Assembly: GCA_029942065.1 (NCBI GenBank)
Contig: JAPYTY010000089.1
Location: 1 to 7,787, forward strand
Length of the DNA stretch: 7,787 bases
Direction of reading: 5' to 3'
Source of the DNA: Acidobacteriota bacterium
GTDB taxonomy: Bacteria; Acidobacteriota; UBA6911; RPQK01; JADFOI01
Position 1 is the first letter of the stretch, and each line of letters begins with the position of its first letter. Under the pieces are notes generated by a model. That model was not told the DNA's origin. It saw nothing but the letters and a program-made list of their open reading frames with translations, and did not search any database. Made by a program: the position numbers and the translations under genes. Below, in pieces: positions 6,877 through 7,787 of this stretch.

Positions 6877-6891
6877 GGTCAGGTATTTGAT

Positions 6892-6942
6892 TTCGGATTG
6901 GATTCGGATTGGATTCGGATTTGGGAGTTCGGATTTCGGATT
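6892..6942. repeat. TTCGGATT short repeat tract
   Basis: TTCGGATT appears five times, starting at 6892, 6903, 6914, 6928 and 6935. The first three copies are spaced 11 bases apart, with the unit TTCGGATTGGA nearly perfect; the later spacings are 14 and 7. It lies upstream of the rightward promoter. It may be only a low-complexity tract of the sort seen between genes in environmental genomes. Confidence 0.75.
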
Positions 6943-6974
6943 TACGGTCAGCGGTCAGCTGTGCCATGTTAAGC

Positions 6975-7004
6975 TTGACAGCGTATTGCGGGTTGAGTTC
7001 TAAT
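6975..7004 (+). promoter_or_regulatory. Sigma70-type promoter for the propeller lipoprotein gene
   Basis: A perfect -35 box TTGACA (6975-6980) is followed after 18 bases by TCTAAT (6999-7004), five of six matches to the -10 consensus. Transcription would start near 7011, leaving a leader of about 87 bases before the ATG at 7098. An A-rich stretch follows the -10 box. TTGAGT (6993) with TATATA (7014) is a poorer overlapping alternative. Confidence 0.6.
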
Positions 7005-7083
7005 AAAAAAAATTATATAGGTGCTAGATGGGGTAGAGCTCGTCACCGGACAAGCCGATTTCAAAAGGTATTTAAGAAGCATT

Positions 7084-7089
7084 AAGGGG
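7084..7089 (+). promoter_or_regulatory. Shine-Dalgarno AAGGGG for the propeller lipoprotein
   Basis: AAGGGG ends eight bases before the ATG at 7098, which is good spacing. It supports this start, as does the lipoprotein signal that follows directly. Confidence 0.6.
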
Positions 7090-7097
7090 TATTGAAG

Positions 7098-7787
7098 ATG
7101 AAATCACGATTTTCGACTGCTTTGACATTAATGGCGGCAATGGTAGCGGTATCTCTGGTTCTGTCCGGATGCGGCAGGACGAGAGGCGACGACACCGTTA
7201 TTGAACCGGTTCTGGTGTTCAACGAGCTGGTCACGGTGGGCGACCTGGAGCGAAATCCTTCAGATCCCTTTCTGGAGACGGCTCCAGACGGTGATATCGT
7301 CATGAGCTGGACCGAGCAGGAACCCGGAGCCAAGGACGACGGTCGTAATCTCCTGGTCTCCACCTTCGACAGCCAGGGCCGGCCCTCCAGCGAGATCCGA
7401 CAGATGAATGATCAGGCGGGACAGCTCTCCAATCACGGGGGTGAAAATCTTGCCAAGTTCACCGTCAATGCCGACAACGGTATCGCGGCGGTCTGGACTA
7501 CCCGGGGCGAGGACTATCATACCGGTGATATTTGGTACTCCCACGGTGAGGAAACCGGGGATTTCTCTCCTGCCGTCCGCTTGAATGACGACGAGGCCTC
7601 CCAGTGGAACCATGCCTTCTCGGCCATGGCGACCGGCCCGGACGGGAAACTGTATGCAACCTGGATGGACGGACGCAACCGCAACATCGTCGGTTTCGAC
7701 AATTCTGATCCCAAAAAGAAAAACAAGAGGGTGTATGAGTTGCCCAACTCGCAGCTCATGATGGCCGTCTCCGAGGATGGTGGAAAG
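7098..7787 (+). CDS. Sialidase/BNR-like beta-propeller lipoprotein, 3' end missing
   Basis: The frame is open from the ATG at 7098 to the window edge, giving 230 residues of a longer protein. The N-terminus (basic MKSR, hydrophobic core, LSGC) is a lipoprotein signal with the acylated cysteine at 25. Three similar segments follow, each with a strand ending in Trp and then a turn: PDGDIVMSW (63-71) with STFDSQG (88-94); NGIAAVW (127-133) with the strand IWYSHG (145-150); and PDGKLYATW (181-189) with SEDGGK (225-230), which looks like an Asp-box cut off by the edge. This is the pattern of sialidase/BNR-type propellers, though catalytic arginines cannot be judged. A basic patch KKKNKR lies at 206-211. 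It is divergent from the beta-lactamase-family gene and has its own promoter. Glycan binding or hydrolysis is possible but not shown. Confidence 0.82.
   Translation, partial: MKSRFSTALTLMAAMVAVSLVLSGCGRTRGDDTVIEPVLVFNELVTVGDLERNPSDPFLETAPDGDIVMSWTEQEPGAKDDGRNLLVSTFDSQGRPSSEIRQMNDQAGQLSNHGGENLAKFTVNADNGIAAVWTTRGEDYHTGDIWYSHGEETGDFSPAVRLNDDEASQWNHAFSAMATGPDGKLYATWMDGRNRNIVGFDNSDPKKKNKRVYELPNSQLMMAVSEDGGK

Larger units (their letters stand above)
6738..7097. other. Divergent spacer with hairpin row, repeat tract and promoter
   Basis: This 360-base gap separates two outward-facing genes and so should carry both promoters. It holds a possible leftward promoter (6746-6774), a row of hairpins (6793-6876), a TTCGGATT repeat tract (6892-6942), a seven-base tandem pair CGGTCAG CGGTCAG (6945-6958), a clear rightward promoter (6975-7004), an A/T-rich stretch (7001-7019) and a roughly 87-base leader with nothing recognisable as a riboswitch. 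A 77-codon minus-strand frame (6734-6967) crosses the repeats and lacks protein-like character. Confidence 0.75.

Noticed and set aside
6734..6967. 77-codon minus-strand open frame in the divergent gap
   Set aside because: It translates the TTCGGATT tract and hairpin row (KSEIRTPKSE and so on) and overlaps the start of the beta-lactamase-family gene.
7011..7097. Riboswitch in the leader of the propeller lipoprotein gene
   Set aside because: No known aptamer motif and no convincing terminator/antiterminator pair could be seen.

Overview
The window looks like chromosomal DNA from a moderately GC-rich Gram-negative environmental bacterium, most likely an acidobacterium, with Planctomycetota or Verrucomicrobiota as alternatives. 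The reasons are a DUF1552 (HXXSHH) protein followed by an exported ankyrin-repeat protein, a CBM9-like/DUF5916 outer-membrane barrel protein, several lipoproteins, and gene deserts filled with palindromic repeats. The lineage is an inference from gene content; no rRNA or other marker gene is present.

Layout. (1) Positions 2-2812, plus strand: the 3' part of a DUF1552 gene, then an ankyrin-repeat gene 18-24 bases downstream, probably one operon continuing in from upstream. (2) Positions 2813-3308: a 496-base gap between convergent genes. It holds a 194-base long inverted repeat whose three nested blocks share one dyad centre, plus a perfect 37-base tandem duplication on its right side. (3) Positions 3309-6737, minus strand: a two-gene operon transcribed leftward, a serine beta-lactamase-family lipoprotein (first) and a CBM9-like/DUF5916 outer-membrane protein (second), 24 bases apart. 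(4) Positions 6738-7097: a 360-base divergent spacer with a GGAGAA-punctuated row of three hairpins, a TTCGGATT repeat tract and a good sigma70-type promoter facing right. (5) Positions 7098-7787, plus strand: the 5' part of a lipoprotein with sialidase/BNR-like beta-propeller repeats, running off the window.

Taken together, every protein encoded here appears to be exported: a probably Tat-exported protein, an exported repeat protein, an outer-membrane barrel and two lipoproteins. This suggests envelope or extracellular work such as polymer or peptide processing and uptake, but no substrate can be named from sequence. No tRNA, rRNA, CRISPR array, transposase or integrase was seen. The least explained parts are the two repeat-bearing gaps, not the genes.
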